Source of the DNA: Rhodococcus sp. B7740
Lineage (GTDB): Bacteria > Actinomycetota > Actinomycetes > Mycobacteriales > Mycobacteriaceae
Reading direction: 5' to 3'
DNA length: 64,000 bases
Assembly (NCBI RefSeq): GCF_000954115.1
Contig: NZ_CP010797.1
Span: forward strand, 2,232,001-2,296,000
The notes below the pieces were generated by a model. The model had not been told where the DNA came from and did not search any database. It saw only the letters and a program-made list of their open reading frames with translations. Positions 53,107-61,846 of the stretch are shown here, in pieces. The translations under genes and the position numbers were made by a program. How positions within the stretch are numbered: the first letter of the stretch is position 1; every line of letters starts with the position of its first letter.

Positions 53107-54702
53107 ATGACCCACAGGACTCCCACAGATATCCGACCGAAGGACGACGAACGACGGCGATGGCCGAAGCCGGTGATGGCGGCGGCTGCCGCTGCTGCCT
53201 CAGTGCTCCTGCTCGCCGGATGCTCCGGTGTGGCACCCAACAACGTTGACAGCGAGAGCGAGGTGGGCCTTGACCGGTTAATGGAGCAGGAGCTCGAGTT
53301 CGGGGCGTGCGACGCCAGCATCGTGGACTCCCAGCCGCCCGTTCCCGAAGTGGTCGAGGCGGCAAAGAAGACGGAATGCGCGATGCTCACGGTGCCGATG
53401 GATTACGAGAACCTCGACGGCACGACCATCGAGATCGCCGTCTCGCGCATTTCCGCCACCGGCGACAACCCGATCGGCTCCGTCCTGCTGAACCCGGGCG
53501 GTCCCGGAGCGGCGGGGACGACGCTCGCCCCGCTCGTCAATGCCCTGTGGACGGGAGGCCCGATACCCGAGCGCTTCGACATCGTCGGTTTCGATCCCCG
53601 CGGAGTCGGTCTCAGCCAACCGGCAATCGACTGCTACTCCGATGAGGAGCGCGACGCCGACGCACCCCTGTCGGCTCTCGGCGAGTGGACCGAAGAATCC
53701 GCGCGCGCCATCGTCGACAAATGCGCCGACGGCTCCGGAAGCGAAGAGGTACTCGCCCATCTCGGGACCCGGGATGTCGCTCGCGACATGGATGTGCTCC
53801 GCTCCGCGCTCGGCGACGACAAACTGACTTATGCGGGAGTCAGCTATGGCACTCGACTCGGCTCGGTGTACGCCGAGATGTTCCCCGACAATGTCCGTGC
53901 TCTCATTCTCGACGGCGCGGTGGATCCGCTCATGGACACCGCGGATCGCAGGATCCAGCTCAGTGAAGGACTGCAGGCCTCGTTCCAGCGTTTCGCCGAC
54001 TTCTGCGTGACTCAGGCCGCGTGCCCGCTCGGAACCGACCCGGCGCAGGCGACCGCTGCAGCCCAGGAGCTCCTCCAGCCTCTCGACAAGAAACCGCTGG
54101 TGGCCGCCGACGGACGAGAGGTCGGCTTCCTCGCCGCCAGCGAAGGAATTGTCTCCGGCCTTTACTCCGAAGCCAGCTGGCCCGCCATCGTCGCGGGGCT
54201 GACGGAGCTCGAAGCCGGGCGACCCGACGCCCTCCTCGCTATTCGCGACGGGTACTACGGCCGGTCCGACAATGGGGAGTACACCAATTCGTTCGAAGCG
54301 CTCTTCGCCATCAACTGCCTCGACGAGGAACGGTTCACCGAAGAAGAGATGACCCAGCTCGGCCACGATCTCAACGAGGCAGTGCCATTCCTCCACCCCG
54401 GATCCACTCCCCCTGCGCAGGACGGATGCGAGTTCTGGCCGGCCGAACCCACACTCGGATACCCATACGCCACCGACATCGACGGGCTTCCCGAGGTGCT
54501 CGTGGTTTCTGCCACCGGAGACCCCGTGACACCTCACGAAGGAGGCATCAGCCTGGCCGACACCCTCGGGGCGCGGTTGCTCACGGTCGAGGCCAACCAG
54601 CACGGGACGATCATCTCCGCCAACGCCTGCGTCGATGGAGCGATCGCCGACTACCTGATAGATCTCGAACTACCGGATGAAGGTACGCGCTGCACCATCT
54701 GA
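53107..54702 (+). CDS. TAP-type alpha/beta hydrolase lipoprotein, second copy
   Basis: A 531-residue relative of the protein at 47677. An unusually charged N-terminus of 20 residues precedes the export helix and lipobox LLAGC (Cys39). VLLNPGGPGAAG, YAGVSYGTRLG (nucleophile) and the C-terminal NQHGTII histidine region are intact. AAGGA precedes the ATG. Both intact copies keep the cysteine pairs expected of an exported enzyme. Regulation by the TetR at 51198 is inferred from the shared sites upstream. Confidence 0.9.
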   Translation: MTHRTPTDIRPKDDERRRWPKPVMAAAAAAASVLLLAGCSGVAPNNVDSESEVGLDRLMEQELEFGACDASIVDSQPPVPEVVEAAKKTECAMLTVPMDYENLDGTTIEIAVSRISATGDNPIGSVLLNPGGPGAAGTTLAPLVNALWTGGPIPERFDIVGFDPRGVGLSQPAIDCYSDEERDADAPLSALGEWTEESARAIVDKCADGSGSEEVLAHLGTRDVARDMDVLRSALGDDKLTYAGVSYGTRLGSVYAEMFPDNVRALILDGAVDPLMDTADRRIQLSEGLQASFQRFADFCVTQAACPLGTDPAQATAAAQELLQPLDKKPLVAADGREVGFLAASEGIVSGLYSEASWPAIVAGLTELEAGRPDALLAIRDGYYGRSDNGEYTNSFEALFAINCLDEERFTEEEMTQLGHDLNEAVPFLHPGSTPPAQDGCEFWPAEPTLGYPYATDIDGLPEVLVVSATGDPVTPHEGGISLADTLGARLLTVEANQHGTIISANACVDGAIADYLIDLELPDEGTRCTI

Positions 54703-54707
54703 CCCTC

Positions 54708-54747
54708 CTGAGCCATCGAGCGGGCCCCGGCCCGCTCGATGGCTCAG
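54708..54747 (+). terminator. strong hairpin after the second TAP-hydrolase gene
   Basis: Two perfect 19-bp arms (54708-54726 and 54729-54747) with only CC between begin 6 bp after the stop codon. There is no T run. It can stop transcription or stabilise the message end. Confidence 0.65.
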
Positions 54748-55157
54748 CCGTACCGGCAATCAATCGCGAGCTGCCGCAATCGCATCGGCGTGGACTGCCG
54801 CACGCCTCGGCTGCGCGTCATGGATCATCCTCGCTGGGTTCGTGCTTACCGTGGCGGGAACAGTGGCAAATTCTTCGATGAGTGAAGATGAGAGGCCGGG
54901 GGTGTCGAGCAGGTTGAACAGTTCAGCCAGGTCCAGTTGTGACAGCCTCGTGACACCGAGCCACACGCGAAGAAAACGGTCCGCCAGGAAACTAGGCCTG
55001 ACCTTCACGAATACGAAGGTTTTACGATGGAAAGTGAGTACGCGGATCTGAAATCCGCTGTCTCGGTTGTCCACTCAGATCTATGGGAAGCCACCGAAGT
55101 CCACGCAACCACCCGAAAGCACTGTCCCGATCCAGAAATCTGGATCCATATGGACCC

Positions 55158-55524
55158 TGGTGCCCCCAGTCGGACTCGAACCGACACTGTGCGGATTTTA
55201 AGTCCCCGAACCTGGATCTGCATGAACTTCCATGGACCTGATATTTGTTTATTTGCAACGGTTTTCGTGCATCGTCGTCCGGACGAGTCCATGCTCGATC
55301 GTACCGACTTGTGAGACTGTCGTGACACCGAGCTACCGCCGGCGCTGCGGCACCGGACAGTCGTGATCGGGCGCGGACGACTACGGTTTCGAACGGACGA
55401 GCGCGACATCCCGCATCGGCACTCTGTACGGACTCGCGAAAACGAGACTAATTCGTCGCAAGCCGACATCACCATGGAGTCGGTGGGCAAGTGCGTCTGT
55501 GACCCCACCGCACTTCGGCGTCGA
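55158..55524 (-). repeat. direct repeat copy 2 with tRNA 3' end (att-like)
   Basis: The 40 bases 55158-55197 equal those of copy 1. Here the minus-strand sequence continues with an anticodon-loop-like CTTAAAA, as in a tRNA-Leu(UAA)-like gene; copy 1 differs there by one base. The 5' half of a tRNA is again absent. The following 330 bp are similar to copy 1 with many substitutions and small gaps. Distance between copies is 9.7 kb. Confidence 0.75.
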
Positions 55525-55846
55525 GAATTGACCATACTGGCAACGGTTTCGCGCATCAGCCCAGCCAGCAGCGTTGCTGCCAGATGTCGGGTTAACTGTC
55601 GCGGGGACCCGGAAGCCGACGCCGAGTTCCCGCGCCGATGCCGCCGCCCACGGGGGAACATCGGCCGATCGATGAGTGACACTTGACTGCCGGAGCACAG
55701 CTGGCGATTGTCAACCGATACGCCTGGTTCTGATATGCGCAGTTACCACCAAGCTTTGAACAACCTGTTGGACAACGGTTTTGCATGAATCCCGCTCAGA
55801 CCAAACTGCTGGGGGTCACTGTCCGAGGGCTCGACTTCAGTATCGT

Positions 55847-56698
55847 TCAACTAAGTCCGACACTTCGACGCATCAGAGAATCGAAAGCTCTGTCCGACAG
55901 TCGTTTGCGTAAGAAAATCAAAGGCCGCGCACCGAATCCCACTGCGTAACGTGTCTTTGGGCGACGCGTCGTGGCTGCTTTGACAACAACTTTTGCGACC
56001 ATCTCGGGCGGGGAGGCCTGTCGTGCGGTCCTTTCCGACTGCATCAATTCCACGACCTTGGCGGTTCTGTCAGCGTAGGCACCTGCGCTCGAGGACTCGA
56101 GTAGATTGTGCGCGGCGATCCCCGTCCACTCGGTGCGGATCGAGCCGGGTTCGATGACGACCACGTTGACCCCGAACGGCTCGGCTTCGAGGCGAAGGCA
56201 ATCGCTGAAGGACTCGAGTGCGAATTTGGTGGCGTGGTACCACGCGCCGAAGGGGCTGTAGATCTTGCCGCCCATCGAGGTGATGTTGATGATGGTCCCA
56301 CTGCGGCGCTCGCGCATCGTCGGTAATACAAGCTGGATCAAACGTGCTGCGCCGAACATGTTCACCTCGAACTGTCGCCGCGCTTCGTCGAGCGGTACGT
56401 CCTCGACCGCACCGTAGGCTCCGTAGCCCGCATTGTTTACAAGAACGTCGATCCGACCCGCTTCGGCCAGAATTTGCGTCACCCCCTGTGCGGTCGACGC
56501 CTCGTCCGTGACGTCCATGGCCAGAGTCTTCAGGCCTGACGAGCGCAGGTCGTGCATGCGCTCAACTCGGCGGGCGGCCCCGTATACGACGAATCCTGCT
56601 TCGTGCAGCCGCAGGGCCGTGGCGTGGCCCATGCCAGAAGACGCCCCAGTGACGAGTGCGACCTTTTTGTCTGTGCCTGCGTTCATCGTGCGTTCCAT
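55847..56698 (-). CDS. short-chain dehydrogenase/reductase (SDR)
   Basis: A 283-residue SDR: TGASSGMGHATALRL, LVNNAGYGAYG, NITSMGGKIYSP, WYHATKFALE. The C-terminal extension and the YHATK form of the active site are typical of the group of oxidoreductases annotated as retinol- or steroid-dehydrogenase-like. The start at 56698 or the ATG four codons later (56686) are both possible. It is divergent from a TetR gene, with two operator-like sites between them, so it is probably that repressor's target. Confidence 0.85.
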   Translation of the reverse strand: MERTMNAGTDKKVALVTGASSGMGHATALRLHEAGFVVYGAARRVERMHDLRSSGLKTLAMDVTDEASTAQGVTQILAEAGRIDVLVNNAGYGAYGAVEDVPLDEARRQFEVNMFGAARLIQLVLPTMRERRSGTIINITSMGGKIYSPFGAWYHATKFALESFSDCLRLEAEPFGVNVVVIEPGSIRTEWTGIAAHNLLESSSAGAYADRTAKVVELMQSERTARQASPPEMVAKVVVKAATTRRPKTRYAVGFGARPLIFLRKRLSDRAFDSLMRRSVGLS

Positions 56699-56706
56699 TC
56701 TTTAAG

Positions 56707-56745
56707 TTGAACGTTGGTTCGGTTTATATGATGAACCATGGTTCA
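56707..56745. promoter_or_regulatory. paired palindromic operators between SDR and TetR genes
   Basis: TGAACCATGGTTCA (56732-56745) is a perfect 14-bp palindrome. A degenerate copy, TGAACGTTGGTTCG (56708-56721), lies 24 bp away. Both are in the divergent promoter region and are probably bound by the TetR encoded to the right. Confidence 0.65.
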
Positions 56746-56783
56746 ACTTTGTGCAAGTGTCGAAGGGATGCGAGGCTTTCGAC

Positions 56784-57362
56784 GTGACGAAACGCACTAC
56801 CAGGCCACTGAGGGCAGATGCAGCCCGCAACCGGGCAAAAATTCTCGATGCGGCAAGAAGACAGATCACTCGGCACGGTCCCGACGTCGGCATGGACGAA
56901 ATCGCAGCCGATGCAGGCGTCGCGGTGGGCACGCTGTACGGCCACTTCCAGACCAAAGTCGATCTTGTCGCCGCGGTAGTGACGGAATATCTGACCCAGG
57001 TGGCAGACCGCAGCGAACGCGCAGTAGCCGCTGTGGACAATGGACTTCCAGCGTTCGAGGAACTGGTTGCTCTGCTCAACGACATCGTCAGCGCTACCGC
57101 GAACAATCAGGCCGCGAAAGCAGCCGCCAATGCACTTGCCGCCAACGCCGCGAACTCGAGCGACCAGCGGCTCATGCAACGAGCTGGCACCGCAATGCAA
57201 GCAATCATCGATCGGGCACAGTCTGAGAAAACCGTACGGGCTGACCTGAAAATCGACGATCTCTATCTTCTGGTCAGCAACATTCCCGCTGGTTATTCCG
57301 CCGACGTTTTGAATCGATGGACAGATTTGATGCTCAACGGCATCGCAGCGAGCTATCGTTGA
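56784..57362 (+). CDS. TetR-family repressor
   Basis: A 192-residue TetR regulator with the helix-turn-helix MDEIAADAGVAVGTLYGHF and an alanine-rich helical C-terminal domain. The GTG at 56784 has GAGG about 8 bases upstream; the frame is open from 56751. It is divergent from the SDR gene and convergent with the XRE-type gene. The paired palindromes upstream are the probable operators. Confidence 0.85.
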   Translation: MTKRTTRPLRADAARNRAKILDAARRQITRHGPDVGMDEIAADAGVAVGTLYGHFQTKVDLVAAVVTEYLTQVADRSERAVAAVDNGLPAFEELVALLNDIVSATANNQAAKAAANALAANAANSSDQRLMQRAGTAMQAIIDRAQSEKTVRADLKIDDLYLLVSNIPAGYSADVLNRWTDLMLNGIAASYR

Positions 57363-57423
57363 CCGCTCGGATCTGCTGGACACTGTCGCCGCGCAAACAT
57401 GGGTTCCGGTAGCCAGCTCACGA

Positions 57424-58302
57424 CTACAGGTCGAGTTCGTGTATCCACTTCATATCCACGGTCGAGACCGTCGGCGAAGCAGTTGTCGCGAGAGTGCTGG
57501 AATGGAGCCGGTCGAAGGCTCGTTCGGTCGGACTATCCGGTTCTGCGTGGTAGACGACCAACAGTTGACCTGGAGCACTGTTGATCGTCAAGGTTTCGTA
57601 GCTGACCGTCAACGGGCCAACCGTGCTGTGCAACAGATCCTTGGTGGCCATTGCTGGTTCGGCGACTTCCCGAAGTGCCCACCAGCGCCGAAACTCCGGT
57701 GACTTGATGGACAACTCGCCGATGAGGGCGGACCCTCGTGGATTGTCGGGATCTGTTGCGACCACGTTCTGCAGGGCGCTGGCCACGAGCCGAGCAGTCG
57801 ATTCCCAATCGACGAAGAATTCGCGCGCGGCGGGATCCAACAGAATCATGCGCGCGTAGTTGCTGGTGGGTGCGAACTGCGCAAACAACTCACCTGCCAG
57901 AGCGTTGGATGCGACGACGTCGCTCCAGGGCGTGGTGATGTATGCAGGTGTCCGATTCCAGCTGTGCATCATTCGAAGCAGATGCGGACTGATCGCGGCG
58001 GCGTTCTCGGTGGGATTACGCGGTGGCTGCAAACCAGCCAGCGTGAACAAGTGCGCCATCGCCTGCGGTGGAAGCGCGAACGCGGTCCCCAATGCCTGGA
58101 GAACTTGTCGTGACGGGTTACTCTCCCTGCCTTGTTCGAGGCGTATGTAGTAGTCGATGCTGATACCGGCTCGATATGCAACTTCCTCGCGCCGCAGCCC
58201 CGGAGTTCGTCGACGCCCCAGCGGTGCTGCGTAGTCGACGCTCGCGGCCGCCGTCGTATGCCGACGCGCACGTAAAAAATCGCCCAACTCGCTGGCTCCC
58301 AT
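57424..58302 (-). CDS. XRE-family regulator with MmyB-like ligand domain
   Basis: A 292-residue protein: LGDFLRARR at the start, RTPGLRREEVAYRAGISIDYYIRLEQGR forming the helix-turn-helix, and a long C-terminal domain (WNRTPAYITTPWSDVVASNALAGELF) of the MmyB type, which is thought to bind fatty-acid-like ligands. This type is very common in actinobacteria and is often found next to one SDR gene; here an SDR lies at 58813, divergent across a decayed gene. Confidence 0.88.
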   Translation of the reverse strand: MGASELGDFLRARRHTTAAASVDYAAPLGRRRTPGLRREEVAYRAGISIDYYIRLEQGRESNPSRQVLQALGTAFALPPQAMAHLFTLAGLQPPRNPTENAAAISPHLLRMMHSWNRTPAYITTPWSDVVASNALAGELFAQFAPTSNYARMILLDPAAREFFVDWESTARLVASALQNVVATDPDNPRGSALIGELSIKSPEFRRWWALREVAEPAMATKDLLHSTVGPLTVSYETLTINSAPGQLLVVYHAEPDSPTERAFDRLHSSTLATTASPTVSTVDMKWIHELDL

Positions 58303-58812
58303 GTCTCGAGAGTATCGACGAGGGTATCGCCTGTCGTGGGTGTGACACTCCTAGGCTTGGCAGCCCCTTCCGCCGAGCCGGAGAAAGGCCGACAGTGAAG
58401 CACAGGCGATCGAAGGAGCCCCTGATGACAGCAACTCGCTGCTGGTGTTCGTGACCGTACGGCCTCACCGGTCCGACCTTTTCAGCGAGTGGTACGCCAC
58501 GACCCACACACGGGAGCTGCTGAGCGTGCCCGGATTTGGCGGAGTCCGACGTTACAAACGGTCGCCTCATCGGCTCGCCGACAATACGGCCGAATCACCT
58601 ACGACTACCTCGCCGTATGTCAATCGATGGCAGTCCGGAACAAGCCTTCGTGGCGCATGAAGAACTACTCCGATCCGGCGCACTGCATTTGGTCCCGACA
58701 ACGACTTCACTGCACGCACCGTGGACTTACGAATCCATCAACCTACGGCACACCGGGATAAGTCAGCAGACCTCGCCCAACCTCCCGATTCACCACCCCG
58801 AAAGGCATATAG
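58303..58812. other. 510 bp without an intact gene
   Basis: Contains the frameshifted EthD-like remnant (58430-58745). GAAAGG at 58800 is the ribosome site of the SDR gene. No operator was recognised in front of the XRE gene. Confidence 0.5.
58430..58745 (+). pseudogene. frameshifted EthD-like / dimeric alpha-beta-barrel gene
   Basis: Three consecutive frames give one continuous protein-like sequence: SLLVFVTVRPHRSDLFSEWY to GFGGVRRYKR (to about 58560), then QYGRITYDYLAV (to about 58620), then DGSPEQAFVAHEELL to PWTYESI (to about 58745). The order and length (about 100 residues) fit a small dimeric barrel protein of the EthD type. Two frameshifts in the same direction break it. It lies between the XRE and SDR genes. 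Confidence 0.55.
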
Positions 58813-59661
58813 ATGAAAACCTCCAATCCGACAACATGGTTCATTACCGGCACGTCGAGTGGATTCGGCCGTCAGCTGACCGAACAGCTCCTCGCCCGAG
58901 GGGACCGGGTCGCCGCGACACTCCGCAAACCCCAAGCGTTGGCAGCGCTCACGGAGAAATACCCGGACAGCCTGTGGGTGCGAGAACTCGATGTCACCGA
59001 CACAGAGCAGATCCGCACCGTCGTCGCTGCCGCATTCAACGAGCTCGGCCGCATCGACGTCGTCGTCTCCAACGCCGGTTACGCTGTGTTCGGCGCGGCC
59101 GAGGAACTCAGCGATGACCAGATCCACCGCCAAATCGAAACCAACGTCATCGGATCTGTCCAGCTCGTCCGAGCAGTGACGCCTCACCTGCGATCCCAAG
59201 GCGGGGGAAAAGTTCTACAGCTGTCGAGCATGGGAGGGCAGATCGCGTTCCCGAGCTTGTCGGTCTACCACCTCAGCAAATGGGCGATCGAAGGCTTCTT
59301 CGAGGGATACGCCCCCGAAGTTGCACCGTTCGGAATCAGAACTTGCCTGGTCGAACCAGGGTCCGCCGCCACCGAATTCGGTGGCTCATCCGCATCGTGG
59401 GCACCCGCACTGGACGAGTACACCGATACTCCCGCCGGCCACATGCGCTCGATGATCTTGTCTCCACCCGAAGGCCAGGAGCAACCTATCGGCGATCCGA
59501 CGCGGTTCGCCGAGCTGATGATCGACGCGGCAGACAGCGACGAGCTGCCGCCACGACTCCTACTGGGGGCCGACGCGTATCAGCTGGTCAGCGACGCGCT
59601 TCGCGCGCGACTCGACGCAGTGGAAAAGCAGAAGCCCCTCACCGTTTCTGCATCCAGTTGA
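58813..59661 (+). CDS. short-chain dehydrogenase/reductase (SDR)
   Basis: A 282-residue SDR: FITGTSSGFGRQL, DVVVSNAGYAVFG (NAG kept, first Asn replaced by Ser), LSSMGGQIAFPS and VYHLSKWA. The extension after the VEPGSAATEF segment is typical for the oxidoreductases paired with XRE or TetR regulators in actinobacteria. GAAAGG precedes the ATG. Together with the neighbouring XRE gene it forms a small regulator/target unit. Confidence 0.88.
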   Translation: MKTSNPTTWFITGTSSGFGRQLTEQLLARGDRVAATLRKPQALAALTEKYPDSLWVRELDVTDTEQIRTVVAAAFNELGRIDVVVSNAGYAVFGAAEELSDDQIHRQIETNVIGSVQLVRAVTPHLRSQGGGKVLQLSSMGGQIAFPSLSVYHLSKWAIEGFFEGYAPEVAPFGIRTCLVEPGSAATEFGGSSASWAPALDEYTDTPAGHMRSMILSPPEGQEQPIGDPTRFAELMIDAADSDELPPRLLLGADAYQLVSDALRARLDAVEKQKPLTVSASS

Positions 59662-59975
59662 CGGACCCGGCGGCGTGGTCGTGTCGTCATCGGGACGGCA
59701 CGACCACGTGGCCGCTACGAGAGCAGGACCACCAACTGCTTCGAGCGCAGCGCACCCCCACGATCGAACTCAGCTTCGGCACTGCCGTTTTCGTTACGCG
59801 AGTGCTGGACTGGCGCGTGAACCTTGTGCTCTTTGCCCACACGATGTACCCAAACATGGGCGATGTGCATCTGGCTCTAAATGCTCCGGTGCCGCACAGT
59901 GGTTAGGAGTCCGACAGGCACTCTGCCCACAGGTGTAACCGAGTGCCGAGAATACGCAGGGAGCATCGAAACACC
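59662..59975. other. 314 bp without an assigned gene
   Basis: No protein family, repeat or clear promoter was recognised. GCAGGGAG at 59957 may serve the next gene. Confidence 0.5.
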
Positions 59976-61175
59976 GTGAGCGGCAACAGAGTGTTCGTCA
60001 TCGGCGTCGGCATGACGAAGTTCGAGAAGCCCGGCAGCAGGCCCGGGTGGGACTATCCGGACATGGCCCGGGAATCCGGTACCGCCGCCCTCGACGACGC
60101 AGCTATCACCTACGCAGACGTCGAACAGGCTTACGTGGGGTACGTCTACGGCGATTCGACCTCCGGTCAGCGAGCTGTCTACGAGCTCGGGATGACCGGA
60201 ATTCCGATCACCAACGTCAACAACAACTGCGCAACGGGCTCGACGGCCCTGTACATGGCGACTCAGACGATCCGGGGCGGCATCGCCGACTGCGTCCTGG
60301 CGCTCGGGTTCGAGAAGATGCAACCGGGCTCGCTGTCGCTGACCTACGAGGACCGAGTAATGCCCCTCGGGCTGCACATACAGGCCGAGGCAGAGCTGTT
60401 CGACTTCCAGTTTCCCGCTGCTCCCTGGATGTTCGGCGCCGCGGGCCGCGAACACATGAACACCTACGGCACCACCGCTGACCAGTTCGCTCGCATAGCG
60501 GTGAAAAACCACCGCCACTCGATGCACAATCCGTACGCACAATTCGATGACGAATACTCGCTGGACGAGGTCACCGCATCGAAGATGATCTACGAACCGG
60601 CGGGGCTGACGCGCTTGCAGTGTTCACCCACCTCCGACGGATCCGGTGCCGTCATCCTCGCCAGTGAAGCATTCGTGGACCGACGCGATCTGTGGGATCG
60701 AGCAGTCGAGGTCGTCGGTCAAGCGATGGTCACCGATCTCCCGTCCACGTTCGACGATCACAGTGCTATCAGCATCGTCGGCGCGGACATGACTCGTCAC
60801 GCGGCTCGAAAAGTCTACGAGCAAGCCAACATCGGACCCGCCGACATCGACGTCATCGAATTACACGACTGCTTCTCGGTGAACGAGCTGCTCACCTACG
60901 AGGCTCTCGGGCTCTGCGAGGTGGGCATGGGCGGAACACTGATCGACCAGGACCTGACAACCTACGGTGGTAGGTGGGTGGTCAACCCCTCCGGCGGATT
61001 GATCTCCAAAGGCCATCCCCTCGGTGCCACCGGGCTGGCACAAGCCAGCGAACTGACCTGGCAGCTACGCGGGACCGCCGGCAATCGTCAGGTTCCCGGC
61101 GCGCGAATCGCTCTGCAGCACAACATCGGACTGGGCGGTGCCGCGGTAGTGACCGCATTCCGCGCTGTGTCCTGA
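59976..61175 (+). CDS. SCP2-type thiolase / lipid-transfer protein, canonical active site
   Basis: A 399-residue thiolase of the SCP2 type. All three catalytic motifs are intact: [19 protein letters not shown] and [17 protein letters not shown]. This contrasts with the altered homologue at 20788. The GTG at 59976 begins at the usual place before [11 protein letters not shown]; a GTG at 59943 is also in frame. It should cleave 3-ketoacyl-CoA of branched or sterol-like side chains. No DUF35 partner is adjacent. Confidence 0.88.
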   Translation: MSGNRVFVIGVGMTKFEKPGSRPGWDYPDMARESGTAALDDAAITYADVEQAYVGYVYGDSTSGQRAVYELGMTGIPITNVNNNCATGSTALYMATQTIRGGIADCVLALGFEKMQPGSLSLTYEDRVMPLGLHIQAEAELFDFQFPAAPWMFGAAGREHMNTYGTTADQFARIAVKNHRHSMHNPYAQFDDEYSLDEVTASKMIYEPAGLTRLQCSPTSDGSGAVILASEAFVDRRDLWDRAVEVVGQAMVTDLPSTFDDHSAISIVGADMTRHAARKVYEQANIGPADIDVIELHDCFSVNELLTYEALGLCEVGMGGTLIDQDLTTYGGRWVVNPSGGLISKGHPLGATGLAQASELTWQLRGTAGNRQVPGARIALQHNIGLGGAAVVTAFRAVS

Positions 61176-61200
61176 CCGTTCGAGACAACCGGAGGTGACG

Positions 61201-61470
61201 ATGTCACGGCTCAGCGAGGATGCGTTACTGGTGGCGTTCGCTGCGGCCTGGGAACCGTACGGGGGTGCGGATGCGGCGGATGTCTTCGTCCAATTCGGCA
61301 TCGGCCTCAACGAGTATCGCGATCGGTTGAACCGAACGCTCACTCGCGAGATGCCCTCGGATATGACCGCCGACCTGCACCGACGGCTACTGCGCTATGC
61401 CGCCGGCGATCCCGAAGTCGACCGGCCACGGCGCGCAGTTCGCCGCCGTCGAAACCCACTCTCGATGTAG
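61201..61470 (+). CDS. small conserved-looking protein of 89 aa
   Basis: I do not recognise a family. GGAGG lies 6 bases before the ATG at 61201. The product is helical, acidic at the start (LSEDALLVAFAAAWEPYGG) and strongly basic at the end (RPRRAVRRRRNP). It follows the thiolase by 25 bp and may be co-transcribed. It has no membrane segment. Confidence 0.6.
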   Translation: MSRLSEDALLVAFAAAWEPYGGADAADVFVQFGIGLNEYRDRLNRTLTREMPSDMTADLHRRLLRYAAGDPEVDRPRRAVRRRRNPLSM

Positions 61471-61521
61471 TCGGCCGTCTCCCCACACGCACGCAGCCAC
61501 AGCTCGTCGCGCCCCATGAGA

Positions 61522-61812
61522 TCAGTCGCTGCCGATGGCGACGGGTTCGATCTCGGCGTCGTCGGCGAACGCGAGCCGGCCCGAATCCAAGGCCACCGCC
61601 CAGCGGCGCGGTGGTGCCCAATCGCGGTCGAGCCGCCGGTCGGTGACGATGAAGGAGGCGTAGTCCTCGAGGAGCGTACCGCACTCGCCGGTCAAGCGTG
61701 GTCCGCCGAAACGAACCCTGTCACCGATCGTCAGCGACTGTGGACCACGCTCGACTCCCCCACCGTTCTCGACCCCAGGGGACGGGATCTGCATCTTCTT
61801 CTTGGCGACCAC
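61522..61812 (-). CDS. small conserved-looking protein of 96 aa
   Basis: I do not recognise a family. The start is a GTG with GGAGG about 6 bases upstream. The protein has a Lys/Pro-rich N-terminus and a strand-rich core (LTIGDRVRFGGPRLTGECGTLLEDY ... RWAVALDSGRLAFADD) that looks like a small SH3-like beta barrel. It lies 34 bp upstream of the end of the secreted hydrolase gene? No: it follows that gene on the same strand, so it may be the last gene of its operon. Confidence 0.55.
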   Translation of the reverse strand: MVAKKKMQIPSPGVENGGGVERGPQSLTIGDRVRFGGPRLTGECGTLLEDYASFIVTDRRLDRDWAPPRRWAVALDSGRLAFADDAEIEPVAIGSD

Positions 61813-61846
61813 TCTCGTCCTCCGTCTTCTGAGAATTTTGCACCGG

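Larger units (their letters stand above)
54703..55846. other. 1.1 kb without an assigned gene; terminator and tRNA-derived repeat
   Basis: Contains the terminator hairpin at 54708-54747 and direct-repeat copy 2 (55158-55524). A minus-strand frame (54760-55074, 104 codons) has a hydrophobic, protein-like middle (ADRFLRVWLGVTRLSQLDL) but no family match and no convincing ribosome site; it may be a gene remnant. Nothing is recognised from 55525 to the end of the SDR gene. Confidence 0.5.

Noticed and set aside
54760..55074. Minus-strand frame of 104 codons with a protein-like middle
   Set aside because: No family, no good ribosome site, and it runs into the tRNA-derived repeat area; kept only as a possible remnant.
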